Assembly: GCF_000422085.1 (NCBI RefSeq)
Contig: NC_021741.1
Span: 3,472,001-3,536,000, forward strand
Source of the DNA: Serratia liquefaciens ATCC 27592
GTDB taxonomy: Bacteria; Pseudomonadota; Gammaproteobacteria; Enterobacterales; Enterobacteriaceae
Direction: 5' to 3'
DNA length: 64,000 nucleotides
How positions within the stretch are numbered: position 1 is the first letter of the stretch; each line of letters opens with the position of its first letter. Below the pieces are notes generated by a model, which made no database searches, was not told the DNA's origin, and saw only the letters and a list, made by a program, of their open reading frames with translations. The translations under genes and the position numbers were made by a program. This document shows, one piece after another, positions 24,986 through 33,062 of this stretch.

Positions 24986-25999
24986 ATGAAAGCATTAACC
25001 ATTGATAAAAATTCCCATACCGAGTTCGTCGATATCCCTGAGGCCGTATGCGGTGATAATGATGTTCTTATTGATGTCCAGCGCGTCGGCCTCTGCGGCT
25101 CCGATTTAAATACCTACCGTGGGTTTAACCCCCTGGTTGTCTACCCTTGCATCCCCGGCCATGAAATTAGCGGCGAAGTTATCCGCACAGGGTGCAATGT
25201 CACGACGGCCAAACCGGGCGATCGTGTGGTGGTCTTGCCTTGTACAGAATGCGGGGTTTGCAGCAGTTGCCTCGCTGGCAGGCCGAACGCTTGTAAGCAC
25301 AATCAAACGCTCGGCGTCCAGCGTCAGGGGGGTATGGCGCAAAGGCTGGTTATCCCAGCGAATAAAATTCTTGTTTGCAATGCCCTGAGCTTTGATGAAC
25401 TGGCTCTGGTTGAACCTCTGGCCGTTGGGCTGCACGCCGCCCGTCGTGGTGCCATTCAGGTTGGAGAATGGGTGGCCGTGATAGGTTGCGGTGTCATTGG
25501 TCTGGGGGCCATAGCCGCTGCAGCAGCAATGGGAGCACGGGTGATCGCCATAGACATAGACGATCGCAAACAGGCCGTGGCTCTGGCCTGCGGCGCTTGC
25601 TCATTCCTCAATGGGACAAAGGTCGACCTCGCCGACGAGCTGGGCAGGATCGACGAAGGCCGTGGCCCGGCACTGGTCATTGAGGCCGCCGGGCAAACCT
25701 CTTCAATAGAGCAATCTCTCGAACTGGTCGCCTTTTCTGGCCGCATCGTTTACGTCGGCTACGCAAAAAAACCGGTTAACTACAACAGCGCGCTTTTTTT
25801 GCTGAAAGAGGTGGATATCCGCGGCTCACGAAACGCCACGGTGGCAGATTTTCGCGCCGTTCTGGCCTTGATGGAACAACAGCGCTATCCCCTGCATTCA
25901 ATTATCACCACTCATTACCCGCTCGACCAGGCAGGTGAAGCCTTTATGGCGTGGGCAGCCGATCCTGGTGCCGTGACCAAAATACTTATCGCCTTTTAA
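24986..25999 (+). CDS. Zinc-dependent sugar-acid/polyol dehydrogenase (LgoD/IdnD-like)
   Basis: 337 residues, beginning 2 bp after the permease gene. It is a medium-chain zinc dehydrogenase. Catalytic zinc residues are Cys and the GHE pair in VGLCGSDLNTYRG and IPGHEISGEV; four structural-zinc cysteines are in LPCTECGVCSSCLAGRPNAC; the Rossmann motif VAVIGCGVIGLGAIAAA binds NAD(P). SRNATVADF near residue 275 recalls E. coli L-galactonate oxidoreductase LgoD. The enzyme probably oxidises one hydroxyl of a sugar acid to a ketone. Together with the next gene (an SDR) it can invert the configuration, as IdnD and IdnO do for L-idonate. Exact substrate unknown. Confidence 0.85.
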   Translation: MKALTIDKNSHTEFVDIPEAVCGDNDVLIDVQRVGLCGSDLNTYRGFNPLVVYPCIPGHEISGEVIRTGCNVTTAKPGDRVVVLPCTECGVCSSCLAGRPNACKHNQTLGVQRQGGMAQRLVIPANKILVCNALSFDELALVEPLAVGLHAARRGAIQVGEWVAVIGCGVIGLGAIAAAAAMGARVIAIDIDDRKQAVALACGACSFLNGTKVDLADELGRIDEGRGPALVIEAAGQTSSIEQSLELVAFSGRIVYVGYAKKPVNYNSALFLLKEVDIRGSRNATVADFRAVLALMEQQRYPLHSIITTHYPLDQAGEAFMAWAADPGAVTKILIAF

Positions 26000-26024
26000 C
26001 CGCAATTAATCAGAGATTATAACT

Positions 26025-26786
26025 ATGTTAAAAAATGCATTTTCACTCGAAGGTAAAACGGCATTAATTACTGGCGCGGCCAGCGGCTTGGGTTACGCAA
26101 TGGCTGAATGCATGGTGGCCAGTGGCGCAAAAGTCATCATAGCCGACCTCAATGGTCCACTCGCTCAGCAGGCTGCTGAAAACCTCGGTCCTATGGCAAC
26201 CTACAGTCAATTTAACGTCAGTGAAACCACCAAAACCCAGGCATGGGTGAACGGTTTGCTCGACCAGGTTGGGCAGATCGACATCCTGGTCAACAACGCG
26301 GGCAACCATTGCAAAAAGCCCATCGAGGAGATGAGCGTTGAGGATTTTGAATCCGTTCTTGATGTTCACGTTGTCGCAGCGTTTGCCTTGACCAAAGCGT
26401 TAGTCCCGCACATGAAGCAGCATGGCAATGCCAGCGTTCTGTTTACCGCCTCCATGACGTCATTTCTCGGACAGCCCTATGTCGCCGGCTATGCGGCGGC
26501 GAAATCGGCCTACCTGGGGCTTATCCGCGCGCTGACCACCGAACTGGCTGGGGCAGGCATACGCGTCAACGGCATCGCCCCGGGCTGGATCGACACACCC
26601 ATGCTGCGGAAGGCCATTGAAGGAGATGATGAGCGCCGCAATAAAATTCTCGGACGAACCCCGATGAAGAAATTCGGCAAGCCAGAAGACATTGGCTGGG
26701 CCGCTACTTATTTGGCTTCAGAGGCAGCCGCCTTTATCAGCGGTCAGGTTCTGGTGGTTGATGGTGGCGCTCTGATTGGTTTCTGA
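26025..26786 (+). CDS. Short-chain dehydrogenase, gluconate 5-dehydrogenase-like
   Basis: 253 residues. A classical SDR: TGAASGLGYAMAE binds the cofactor (residues about 16-28), NNAGNH follows, and the catalytic Ser (TASMTS), Tyr and Lys (YAAAK, near 156-160) are all present. PGWIDTPM and GQVLVVDGG are usual SDR landmarks. It resembles gluconate 5-dehydrogenase (IdnO) and 2-deoxy-gluconate 3-dehydrogenase types. It starts 25 bp after the zinc dehydrogenase with a weak GAG ribosome site. It likely reduces the keto-acid made by that enzyme with the opposite stereochemistry, or works on a related keto-deoxy acid. The substrate is inferred from neighbours. Confidence 0.86.
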   Translation: MLKNAFSLEGKTALITGAASGLGYAMAECMVASGAKVIIADLNGPLAQQAAENLGPMATYSQFNVSETTKTQAWVNGLLDQVGQIDILVNNAGNHCKKPIEEMSVEDFESVLDVHVVAAFALTKALVPHMKQHGNASVLFTASMTSFLGQPYVAGYAAAKSAYLGLIRALTTELAGAGIRVNGIAPGWIDTPMLRKAIEGDDERRNKILGRTPMKKFGKPEDIGWAATYLASEAAAFISGQVLVVDGGALIGF

Positions 26787-26859
26787 TTGATTAGCCAGTG
26801 CTATTGCTTGGTGATAGCACTGAATATCCAGTCTAAATAATAAGATCAGGAGGCCTATT

Positions 26860-27186
26860 ATGGAGCAAGTCGCATACAAGATTAATGACGTTGATAATGT
26901 CGCTACGGCGCTAACGCCCATACAAACCGGCAAAGTCTCGGTTCGCGGCTGTGGGAATGACACCGTCATCGCCAATGAGAATATCAATATCGGCCATAAA
27001 ATAGCGTTATGCCCCATTTCCATGGGCGACCCCATCATTAAATACGGCATCAACATAGGCAGTGCGACCCAAGCGATAAAAACCGGCGATTGGGTTCACC
27101 TGCACGTTATGCATAGCAACTATGACGAACGCTCATCCCATCTGGATCTGGTGACCGGTGCCCCTAAGGATGTCAAATATGAATAA
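26860..27186 (+). CDS. UxaA-family dehydratase small subunit (SAF domain)
   Basis: 108 residues. This is the SAF-domain small unit of the altronate/galactarate dehydratase family: [64 protein letters not shown]. The NIGHKIA and GDWVHxHN-type motifs bind the iron or the substrate at the interface with the large subunit. In E. coli UxaA the same domain is fused to the large domain. A strong AGGAGG lies before the ATG. It overlaps the large-subunit gene by 8 bp, which suggests translational coupling and an obligate complex. Confidence 0.87.
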   Translation: MEQVAYKINDVDNVATALTPIQTGKVSVRGCGNDTVIANENINIGHKIALCPISMGDPIIKYGINIGSATQAIKTGDWVHLHVMHSNYDERSSHLDLVTGAPKDVKYE

Positions 27187-28408
27187 GTTAGAAAGCCTGA
27201 AATCGGTGACGTGGTCAGGTTACCAGCGCCAGAACGGCACCAAGGGGATCCGCAATAAAATATTGGTTATTTACACCGTGGAATGCGCCCATTTTGTGGC
27301 CGATAAGATAACCGAAAAAGTGAATGACGCCGAAGTTGAAGCGGTTGGGTTTTCCGGTTGTACCGACAATGAGTACGCCGTAAGAATGCTGATCTCATTA
27401 ATTCGCCATCCTAATGTCGGTGGTGTCCTTGCCGTAGGGTTAGGGTGTGAGTACATCCAGCCAGAGTGGCTCAGCAATATCGCAAAAGAAGAAGGAAAGC
27501 CGACGGCCTGGTTCTATATTCAGCAAACCGGCGGCACAAAAGGCAGTGTGGAGTTAGGCGTTGAGCATGTCAGGAGAATGCAGACAGAATTAACGCGCAC
27601 CAGCCGAGTGCCTATGGGCTTTGCAGACTTGATTATCGGCAGTGAGTGTGGGGGCAGCGACTATACCAGCGGGCTGGCGGGCAATGTGGCGGTGGGCAAC
27701 TTTTTTGATTGGTTGGTCGATGCGGGCGGTACGGCAATTTTTGAAGAGATCGTGGAAGCCATAGGCTTGATTGATATTTTGTCCCAGCGCGCGGCATCCG
27801 AAAGCGCTAAGGATGAAATCGTTGCCACCTACAATAAGGCGCTCGATTACTGCAAATCGGTGAGGCAATACTCGGTCAGTCCAGGAAACTTTGCCGGTGG
27901 ACTATCCACAATCGAAGAAAAAAGCATGGGCGCCGTAATAAAGAGCGGCTCTCGCCCCATTCAAGGCGTGCTTAAAGTCAGCGGTTGTCCCCAGCGAAAA
28001 GGCCTATGGTTACTTGATAGCACGCCAGATCCTCACTGGATGCAATTTGGCATCACTAACCCTAATGATAATGAAGGGCTGATGGATCTTATCTCCTGCG
28101 GTAGCCATATTATCTTTTTTGTCACCGGTCGCGGCAGCGTAGTGGGCTCCGTGGTTGCCCCCGTGATAAAAATCACCGGCAACAGCCAAACGTTTGAAAA
28201 CATGATTGATGATATGGATGTGGATGCCGGCCGGCTGTTAAGCGGGGCCATATCGCAACAACAGCTTTCTCTGGAGATCGCTCAATTGATAGTGACGATT
28301 GCAGCCGGGCAAAAAAGCAAAAGTGAGGAACAGGGCCATAAAGAATATTTTATTCCTTATAAATATCAAAGCAAAGAGGTGCTGATCCCCACGCGATGCG
28401 AAAGCTAG
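27179..28408 (+). CDS. UxaA-family dehydratase large subunit
   Basis: 409 residues from ATG 27179. It matches the large domain of altronate hydrolase UxaA and galactarate dehydratase Gar[85 protein letters not shown] and [21 protein letters not shown]. Cys residues in GLGCE and SECGGSD may hold an iron site. These enzymes remove water from C2-C3 of sugar acids to give 2-keto-3-deoxy acids. The split small/large arrangement is also seen in (2R)-sulfolactate sulfo-lyase (SuyAB), so desulfonation is an alternative, though no other sulfonate gene is near. It is the last gene of the cluster. Confidence 0.87.
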   Translation: MNKLESLKSVTWSGYQRQNGTKGIRNKILVIYTVECAHFVADKITEKVNDAEVEAVGFSGCTDNEYAVRMLISLIRHPNVGGVLAVGLGCEYIQPEWLSNIAKEEGKPTAWFYIQQTGGTKGSVELGVEHVRRMQTELTRTSRVPMGFADLIIGSECGGSDYTSGLAGNVAVGNFFDWLVDAGGTAIFEEIVEAIGLIDILSQRAASESAKDEIVATYNKALDYCKSVRQYSVSPGNFAGGLSTIEEKSMGAVIKSGSRPIQGVLKVSGCPQRKGLWLLDSTPDPHWMQFGITNPNDNEGLMDLISCGSHIIFFVTGRGSVVGSVVAPVIKITGNSQTFENMIDDMDVDAGRLLSGAISQQQLSLEIAQLIVTIAAGQKSKSEEQGHKEYFIPYKYQSKEVLIPTRCES

Positions 28409-28448
28409 CCGTATCAACCGCCGTCAGTCGATGCCTAATAATGATCAA

Positions 28449-28484
28449 TTTACGGGAGTGAGGCGACATGAAAGCTCCCGTAAA
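28449..28484. other. Long perfect hairpin after the catabolic cluster
   Basis: TTTACGGGAG (28449-28458) is exactly complementary to CTCCCGTAAA (28475-28484), with a 16-base loop. No T-run follows on either strand, so it is either an attenuated terminator or a site for 3'-end stability. The remaining stretch to 28850 (about 360 bp) shows no gene. Confidence 0.5.
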
Positions 28485-28856
28485 CCTCTTGTGACGCAAA
28501 CGCTCTATTGCGAAAGCAAGGGCTGGAGACCGCAATCTCTGGTCTGGTACCTATCACTCCCATCGCACGGACGAGAAACCGTGGTTAATGGCAGCCCTCA
28601 TTTTGGGGTAAAGTAGCTACGTGGAATCACACAGGCAGACATTGGACAAAAGATTGCGCCAGCCCAGTGTTCTTCTTGTTTATGAATTTTTAGAACTTTG
28701 ATGGCTAACAATATGCCGTTTTTTTCTAACGTTTAATAAAGCGGCAAACGATCACGTTTTTCTGATTATAGGGAAAATCTTATCCCGCTTATTGACAAGC
28801 TTGTCGCACCAGTCACAGCGCGCACTGCGAAAGACAAGTCACATTTCACCCCCAAG

Positions 28857-28865
28857 TTATCCACA
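28857..28865 (+). promoter_or_regulatory. DnaA box upstream of nrdA
   Basis: TTATCCACA is a perfect consensus DnaA box, 152 bp before the nrdA start. DnaA is a known regulator of nrdAB in E. coli, where such boxes lie in the same region. Confidence 0.75.
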
Positions 28866-28931
28866 AATTAGGCCACTTTTGTTCACTTGCAAACGCCCTG
28901 TTTTCTCACTATCTTGTTACCTCACCGACAT

Positions 28932-28951
28932 ACACCCCCTATATATAGTGT
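28932..28951 (+). promoter_or_regulatory. NrdR-type box in the nrdA promoter
   Basis: The segment has the CTATATATAG core and GTGT flank of NrdR boxes (consensus close to ACACTATATATAGTGT), with a degenerate left half. NrdR represses ribonucleotide reductase operons in response to dATP and normally binds two boxes about three helical turns apart. A weaker partner may lie near 28905 (ACTATCTTGT). Confidence 0.6.
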
Positions 28952-29016
28952 TTACATACTGAGCAGAGCTACTACACTTCTGCTTAGGGGCACCATACGG
29001 ACAGGTAAAACACCAC

Positions 29017-31305
29017 ATGAACCAAAGTCTGCTTGTTACTAAACGCGATGGGCGTAAAGAGCGCATCAACCTCGACAAAATCCACCGTGTCATCGACTGG
29101 GCCGCGGAAGGGTTAAACAACGTCTCCGTTTCTCAAGTAGAGTTGCGTTCCCATATTCAGTTTTATGACGGCATCAAAACTGCTGATATTCATGAAACCA
29201 TTATCAAAGCAGCAGCCGATCTGATCTCGCGCGACGCGCCGGATTACCAGTATCTGGCCGCGCGCCTGGCCATCTTCCATCTGCGTAAAAAAGCTTACGG
29301 TCAGTTCGAGCCGCCAAAGCTGCTCGCTCACGTGACGCGCATGGTAGAAATGGGCAAGTACGATAAGCATCTGCTGGAAGACTACAGCACTGAAGAGTTC
29401 GAGCAGATGGACTCCTTTATCGATCACTGGCGTGATATGAACTTCTCCTACGCGGCCGTTAAGCAGCTGGAAGGGAAGTATCTGGTGCAGAACCGCGTCA
29501 GCGGCGAGATCTACGAGAGCGCGCAGTTCTTGTATATCCTGGTGGCCGCGTGCCTGTTCTCCAACTACCCGCGTGAGACCCGTCTGGACTACATTAAACG
29601 TTTCTACGACGCGATCTCCACCTTCAAAATCTCACTGCCTACGCCAATCATGTCCGGCGTGCGCACCCCTACCCGCCAGTTCAGCTCTTGCGTGCTGATC
29701 GAGTGCGGCGACAGCCTGGATTCCATCAACGCCACTTCCAGCGCCATTGTGAAATACGTTTCGCAACGCGCCGGCATCGGTATCAACGCCGGTCGTATCC
29801 GTGCGCTGGGCAGCCCGATCCGTGGTGGTGAAGCCTTCCATACTGGCTGTATCCCGTTCTACAAACACTTCCAGACCGCGGTGAAGTCCTGTTCTCAGGG
29901 CGGCGTACGCGGTGGTGCAGCGACGCTGTTCTACCCGATGTGGCATCTGGAAGTTGAAAGCCTGCTGGTGCTGAAAAACAACCGTGGTGTTGAAGGCAAC
30001 CGCGTTCGTCACATGGACTACGGCGTGCAGTTGAACCGCCTGATGTACCAGCGCCTGATCAAGGGCCAGGACATCACCCTGTTCAGTCCTTCTGACGTCC
30101 CGGGCCTGTATGACGCATTCTTCGCCGACCAGGACGAGTTCGAACGTCTGTATACCAAGTACGAGCAAGACGACAGCATTCGCCAGAAACGCGTAAAAGC
30201 GGTCGAACTGTTCTCACTGATGATGCAGGAACGCGCCTCTACCGGCCGTATCTACATCCAGAACGTTGACCACTGCAACACCCACAGCCCGTTTGATCCG
30301 CAGATCGCGCCGGTGCGCCAGTCCAACCTGTGCCTGGAAATTGCCCTGCCGACCAAACCGCTGGACGACGTCAACGACGAAAACGGCGAAATCGCCCTGT
30401 GTACGCTGTCCGCCTTTAACCTAGGCGCCATCGAAAGCCTGGACGATTTGGAAGAGCTGGCTACCCTGGCAGTGCGCGCATTGGACGCCCTGCTGGATTA
30501 CCAGGACTACCCAATCAAAGCCGCACACCGTGGTGCCATGGGTCGTCGCACCTTGGGTATCGGCGTGATTAACTACGCTTACTATCTGGCGAAGAACGGC
30601 GTGCGTTATTCCGATGGCAGCGCCAACAACCTGACTCACAAGACATTCGAAGCTATCCAGTATTACCTGCTGAAGGCCTCGAACCGTCTGGCTCAGGAAC
30701 AAGGGGCTTGCCCGTGGTTCAATGAAACCACCTATTCGCAGGGGATCCTGCCGATCGACACCTACAAGAAAGATCTGGATGTCATCTGCCAGGAGCCGCT
30801 GCACTACGACTGGGAAACCCTGCGTAAAGAGATCAAGGAAACCGGTCTGCGCAACTCGACCCTGTCGGCGCTGATGCCTTCGGAAACCTCTTCGCAGATT
30901 TCCAACGCCACCAACGGCATTGAGCCGCCACGTGGTCACATCAGCATCAAAGCGTCGAAAGACGGCATCCTGCGCCAGGTGGTGCCGGAGTACGAACGTC
31001 TGAAAAACGACTACGAGCTGCTGTGGGAAATGCCGAACAACGACGGCTACCTGCAACTGGTCGGTCTGATGCAGAAGTTTATCGACCAGTCGATCTCTGC
31101 CAACACCAACTATGACCCAACCCGTTTCCCGGGCGGCAAGGTGCCAATGAAGCAGCTGTTGAAAGACCTGCTCACCACCTACAAGTTTGGTGTCAAGACG
31201 CTGTACTACCAGAACACCCGCGACGGCGCGGAAGACGTCCAGGAAGATTTGTTGCCGGCCAAGGGCGGCGATGATGACTGCGAAAGCGGCGCCTGCAAGA
31301 TCTAA
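29017..31305 (+). CDS. nrdA: Ribonucleoside-diphosphate reductase 1 alpha subunit
   Basis: 762 residues (761 in E. coli). This is the large catalytic subunit of class Ia reductase, making deoxyribonucleoside diphosphates. The N-terminal ATP cone (MNQSLLVTKRDGRKERINLDKIHRVIDWAAEGL) gives allosteric control. The active site has Cys in RQFSSCVLIE (C225), Asn, Cys and Glu in SNLCLEI (C439 radical site) and Cys in IALCTLS (C462). The tail Cys pair CESGACKI re-reduces the active site. Paired tyrosines TLYYQNTRD carry the radical in from NrdB. The operon continues to nrdB and yfaE; DnaA and NrdR-like sites lie upstream. Confidence 0.98.
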   Translation: MNQSLLVTKRDGRKERINLDKIHRVIDWAAEGLNNVSVSQVELRSHIQFYDGIKTADIHETIIKAAADLISRDAPDYQYLAARLAIFHLRKKAYGQFEPPKLLAHVTRMVEMGKYDKHLLEDYSTEEFEQMDSFIDHWRDMNFSYAAVKQLEGKYLVQNRVSGEIYESAQFLYILVAACLFSNYPRETRLDYIKRFYDAISTFKISLPTPIMSGVRTPTRQFSSCVLIECGDSLDSINATSSAIVKYVSQRAGIGINAGRIRALGSPIRGGEAFHTGCIPFYKHFQTAVKSCSQGGVRGGAATLFYPMWHLEVESLLVLKNNRGVEGNRVRHMDYGVQLNRLMYQRLIKGQDITLFSPSDVPGLYDAFFADQDEFERLYTKYEQDDSIRQKRVKAVELFSLMMQERASTGRIYIQNVDHCNTHSPFDPQIAPVRQSNLCLEIALPTKPLDDVNDENGEIALCTLSAFNLGAIESLDDLEELATLAVRALDALLDYQDYPIKAAHRGAMGRRTLGIGVINYAYYLAKNGVRYSDGSANNLTHKTFEAIQYYLLKASNRLAQEQGACPWFNETTYSQGILPIDTYKKDLDVICQEPLHYDWETLRKEIKETGLRNSTLSALMPSETSSQISNATNGIEPPRGHISIKASKDGILRQVVPEYERLKNDYELLWEMPNNDGYLQLVGLMQKFIDQSISANTNYDPTRFPGGKVPMKQLLKDLLTTYKFGVKTLYYQNTRDGAEDVQEDLLPAKGGDDDCESGACKI

Positions 31306-31318
31306 AGTTTGAAACAGC

Positions 31319-31339
31319 GGGCCGGAACTCTTCCGGCCC
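31319..31339. other. Perfect hairpin between nrdA and nrdB
   Basis: GGGCCGGAA (31319-31327) pairs fully with TTCCGGCCC (31331-31339) over a 3-base loop, 13 bases after the nrdA stop. No T-run follows, so it is not a typical terminator; a role in partial termination or mRNA stability, setting the alpha to beta ratio, is possible. Confidence 0.6.
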
Positions 31340-31373
31340 CTTCATTTAGCCACGATACGATGGACTCAGGCTT

Positions 31374-32504
31374 ATGGCTTACACCACATTTTCTCAGAAT
31401 AAAAACAACCAGTTGCTGGAACCGATGTTTTTCGGTCAGTCGGTTAACGTTGCGCGTTTCGATCAGCAAAAACATGAAATTTTCGAAAAACTGATTGAGA
31501 AGCAACTGTCCTTCTTCTGGCGCCCGGAAGAGGTTGACGTTTCCCGCGACCGTATCGACTACCAGGCGTTGCCGGAACATGAAAAACACATTTTCATCAG
31601 CAACCTGAAATACCAGACGCTGCTGGATTCGATTCAGGGCCGCAGCCCGAACGTGGCGCTGCTGCCGCTGATCTCGATCCCGGAATTGGAAACCTGGGTG
31701 GAAACCTGGTCATTCTCTGAGACCATCCACTCACGTTCTTACACCCATATCATCCGTAATATCGTTAACGATCCGGCGCTGGTGTTTGACGATATCGTCA
31801 CCAACGAAGAGATCCTCAAGCGTGCGAAGGACATTTCCGGCTACTACGACGATCTGATCGAGATGACCGGCTATTACCATCTGCTGGGTGAAGGCACGCA
31901 TCAGGTCAACGGCAACACCGTTACCGTTAGCCTGCGCGCGCTGAAAAAACAGCTGTATCTGTGCCTGATGAGCGTTAACGCGCTGGAAGCCATCCGCTTC
32001 TACGTTAGCTTCGCCTGTTCATTTGCCTTCGCGGAACGCGAACTGATGGAAGGCAACGCCAAAATCATCAAGCTGATCGCCCGTGACGAAGCGCTGCACC
32101 TGACCGGTACCCAGCACATGCTGAACCTGATGCGCTCCGGTGCCGATGACCCGGAAATGGCAGAAATCGCCGTTGAGTGTCAGCAACAGTGCTACGATCT
32201 GTTCGTGTTGGCGGCCGAGCAGGAAAAAGAGTGGGCGGAATACCTGTTCCGTGACGGCTCGATGATCGGCCTGAACAAAGACATTCTGTGCCAGTACGTG
32301 GAATACATCACCAATATCCGCATGCAGGCAGTGGGCCTTGGCCTGCCGTTCGCCACCCGCTCTAACCCAATCCCATGGATTAACGCCTGGTTGGTCTCCG
32401 ACAACGTGCAGGTTGCACCACAGGAAGTGGAAGTCAGCTCCTACCTGGTAGGGCAGATCGACTCGGAAGTCCATGCCGACGACCTGAGCGACTTCGAACT
32501 CTAA
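31374..32504 (+). CDS. nrdB: Ribonucleoside-diphosphate reductase 1 beta subunit
   Basis: 376 residues, as in E. coli. It houses the diiron centre and stable tyrosyl radical of class Ia reductase. [14 protein letters not shown] gives the iron ligand Asp84; [15 protein letters not shown] gives Glu115, His118 and the radical Tyr122; the later ligands are in FAERELMEG and [13 protein letters not shown] (Glu238, His241). The flexible C-terminus DLSDFEL is the peptide that docks on NrdA. It is 68 bp from nrdA and 3 bp from yfaE. Confidence 0.98.
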   Translation: MAYTTFSQNKNNQLLEPMFFGQSVNVARFDQQKHEIFEKLIEKQLSFFWRPEEVDVSRDRIDYQALPEHEKHIFISNLKYQTLLDSIQGRSPNVALLPLISIPELETWVETWSFSETIHSRSYTHIIRNIVNDPALVFDDIVTNEEILKRAKDISGYYDDLIEMTGYYHLLGEGTHQVNGNTVTVSLRALKKQLYLCLMSVNALEAIRFYVSFACSFAFAERELMEGNAKIIKLIARDEALHLTGTQHMLNLMRSGADDPEMAEIAVECQQQCYDLFVLAAEQEKEWAEYLFRDGSMIGLNKDILCQYVEYITNIRMQAVGLGLPFATRSNPIPWINAWLVSDNVQVAPQEVEVSSYLVGQIDSEVHADDLSDFEL

Positions 32505-32507
32505 GCG

Positions 32508-32768
32508 ATGGCATCATCAATCGTGACGCTGCGTACCACGGGTACGCAGCTTACCTGCCCCAAAAGTGAAAATTGCCTGCTCGACGTGCTCGAATTGCAC
32601 GACGTTGAGGTGGAATATCAGTGCCGTTCCGGCTACTGCGGCGCCTGCCGCCTGAAGCTGGTAAAAGGTGAAGTGACCTACCGCCAACAGCCATTGGCGT
32701 TTATCAACCAGGGTGAAATCCTGCCTTGCTGTTGCATGCCGCTGACGGATATCGAGTTGGAAATCTGA
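32508..32768 (+). CDS. yfaE: 2Fe-2S ferredoxin-like protein YfaE
   Basis: 86 residues. A plant-type ferredoxin fold with the cluster ligands in CRSGYCGACRL plus a fourth Cys in ILPCCCMPL. In E. coli YfaE reduces the NrdB diiron centre and so keeps the tyrosyl radical alive. Start ATG 32508 is three bases after the nrdB stop, which implies coupled translation and matches its job. Confidence 0.95.
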   Translation: MASSIVTLRTTGTQLTCPKSENCLLDVLELHDVEVEYQCRSGYCGACRLKLVKGEVTYRQQPLAFINQGEILPCCCMPLTDIELEI

Positions 32769-32797
32769 TTTTCAAGAACATCCTTCCATCACCTGAA

Positions 32798-32858
32798 TAT
32801 ACCCTATGACTTTCGAGTTACAGCCAACAACGCTGCAGCTTGAAAGACGACGGGTATA
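32798..32858. repeat. Imperfect palindromic intergenic repeat
   Basis: Begins TATACCC and ends GGGTATA, with about 25 further paired bases inside (for example GACTTTCGAGTTACAGC against GCTGCAGCTTGAAAGACG). I recognise a dispersed intergenic repeat common in Serratia, Yersinia and relatives, beginning TATACCCGTC on the minus strand. It supplies the last half of the 37-residue frame at 32804-32917. Confidence 0.65.
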
Positions 32859-32917
32859 AATACCAAAATCGTAATACATACAACGGCTAACGAGTGAAAC
32901 ACCTGCTTTAACTGCAT
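32804..32917 (-). CDS. 37-residue hydrophobic peptide, Hok-like N-terminus
   Basis: ATG 32917 has a near-ideal AAGGAGG five bases upstream, much stronger than most genes here. The peptide MQLKQVFHSLAVVCITILVF is a single membrane helix with a basic start and resembles the beginning of Hok-type toxins. From about residue 20 the frame runs into the intergenic repeat, ending AVTRKS. It lacks the Cys and Glu-rich C-terminus of true Hok proteins. It may be a small membrane protein, a Hok relic whose end was replaced by the repeat, or a type I toxin. Upstream on the minus strand lies a long hairpin (32972-33009) that also contains TTGACT. Neither an antisense RNA nor a function is established. Confidence 0.5.
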   Translation of the reverse strand: MQLKQVFHSLAVVCITILVFIPVVFQAAALLAVTRKS

Positions 32918-32971
32918 GCTTGCCTCCTTGCTGTGAAGAGGCTAGCGTAACGGTGTCTAGGCGGTATGTGC

Positions 32972-33009
32972 AGCCCCATTCTGATTGAGAGTCAATACAG
33001 TTTGGGGCT
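32972..33009. terminator. Long imperfect hairpin after yfaE
   Basis: AGCCCCA pairs with TGGGGCT, and inside it CTG-TTGA pairs with TCAA-CAG around GAG. On the plus strand it ends in TTTC, so it may terminate nrdAB-yfaE. On the minus strand it would lie in the leader of the 37-residue peptide. Confidence 0.5.
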
Positions 33010-33062
33010 TTCATCTATCCGCCTTGCCACACAATGCCCAAGACCAATAGTTTCAAGCCTCC

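Noticed and set aside
32772..33014. 80-residue frame on the minus strand between yfaE and yfaY
   Set aside because: Has no ribosome site and is in another frame than the 37-residue peptide, which has an ideal one.
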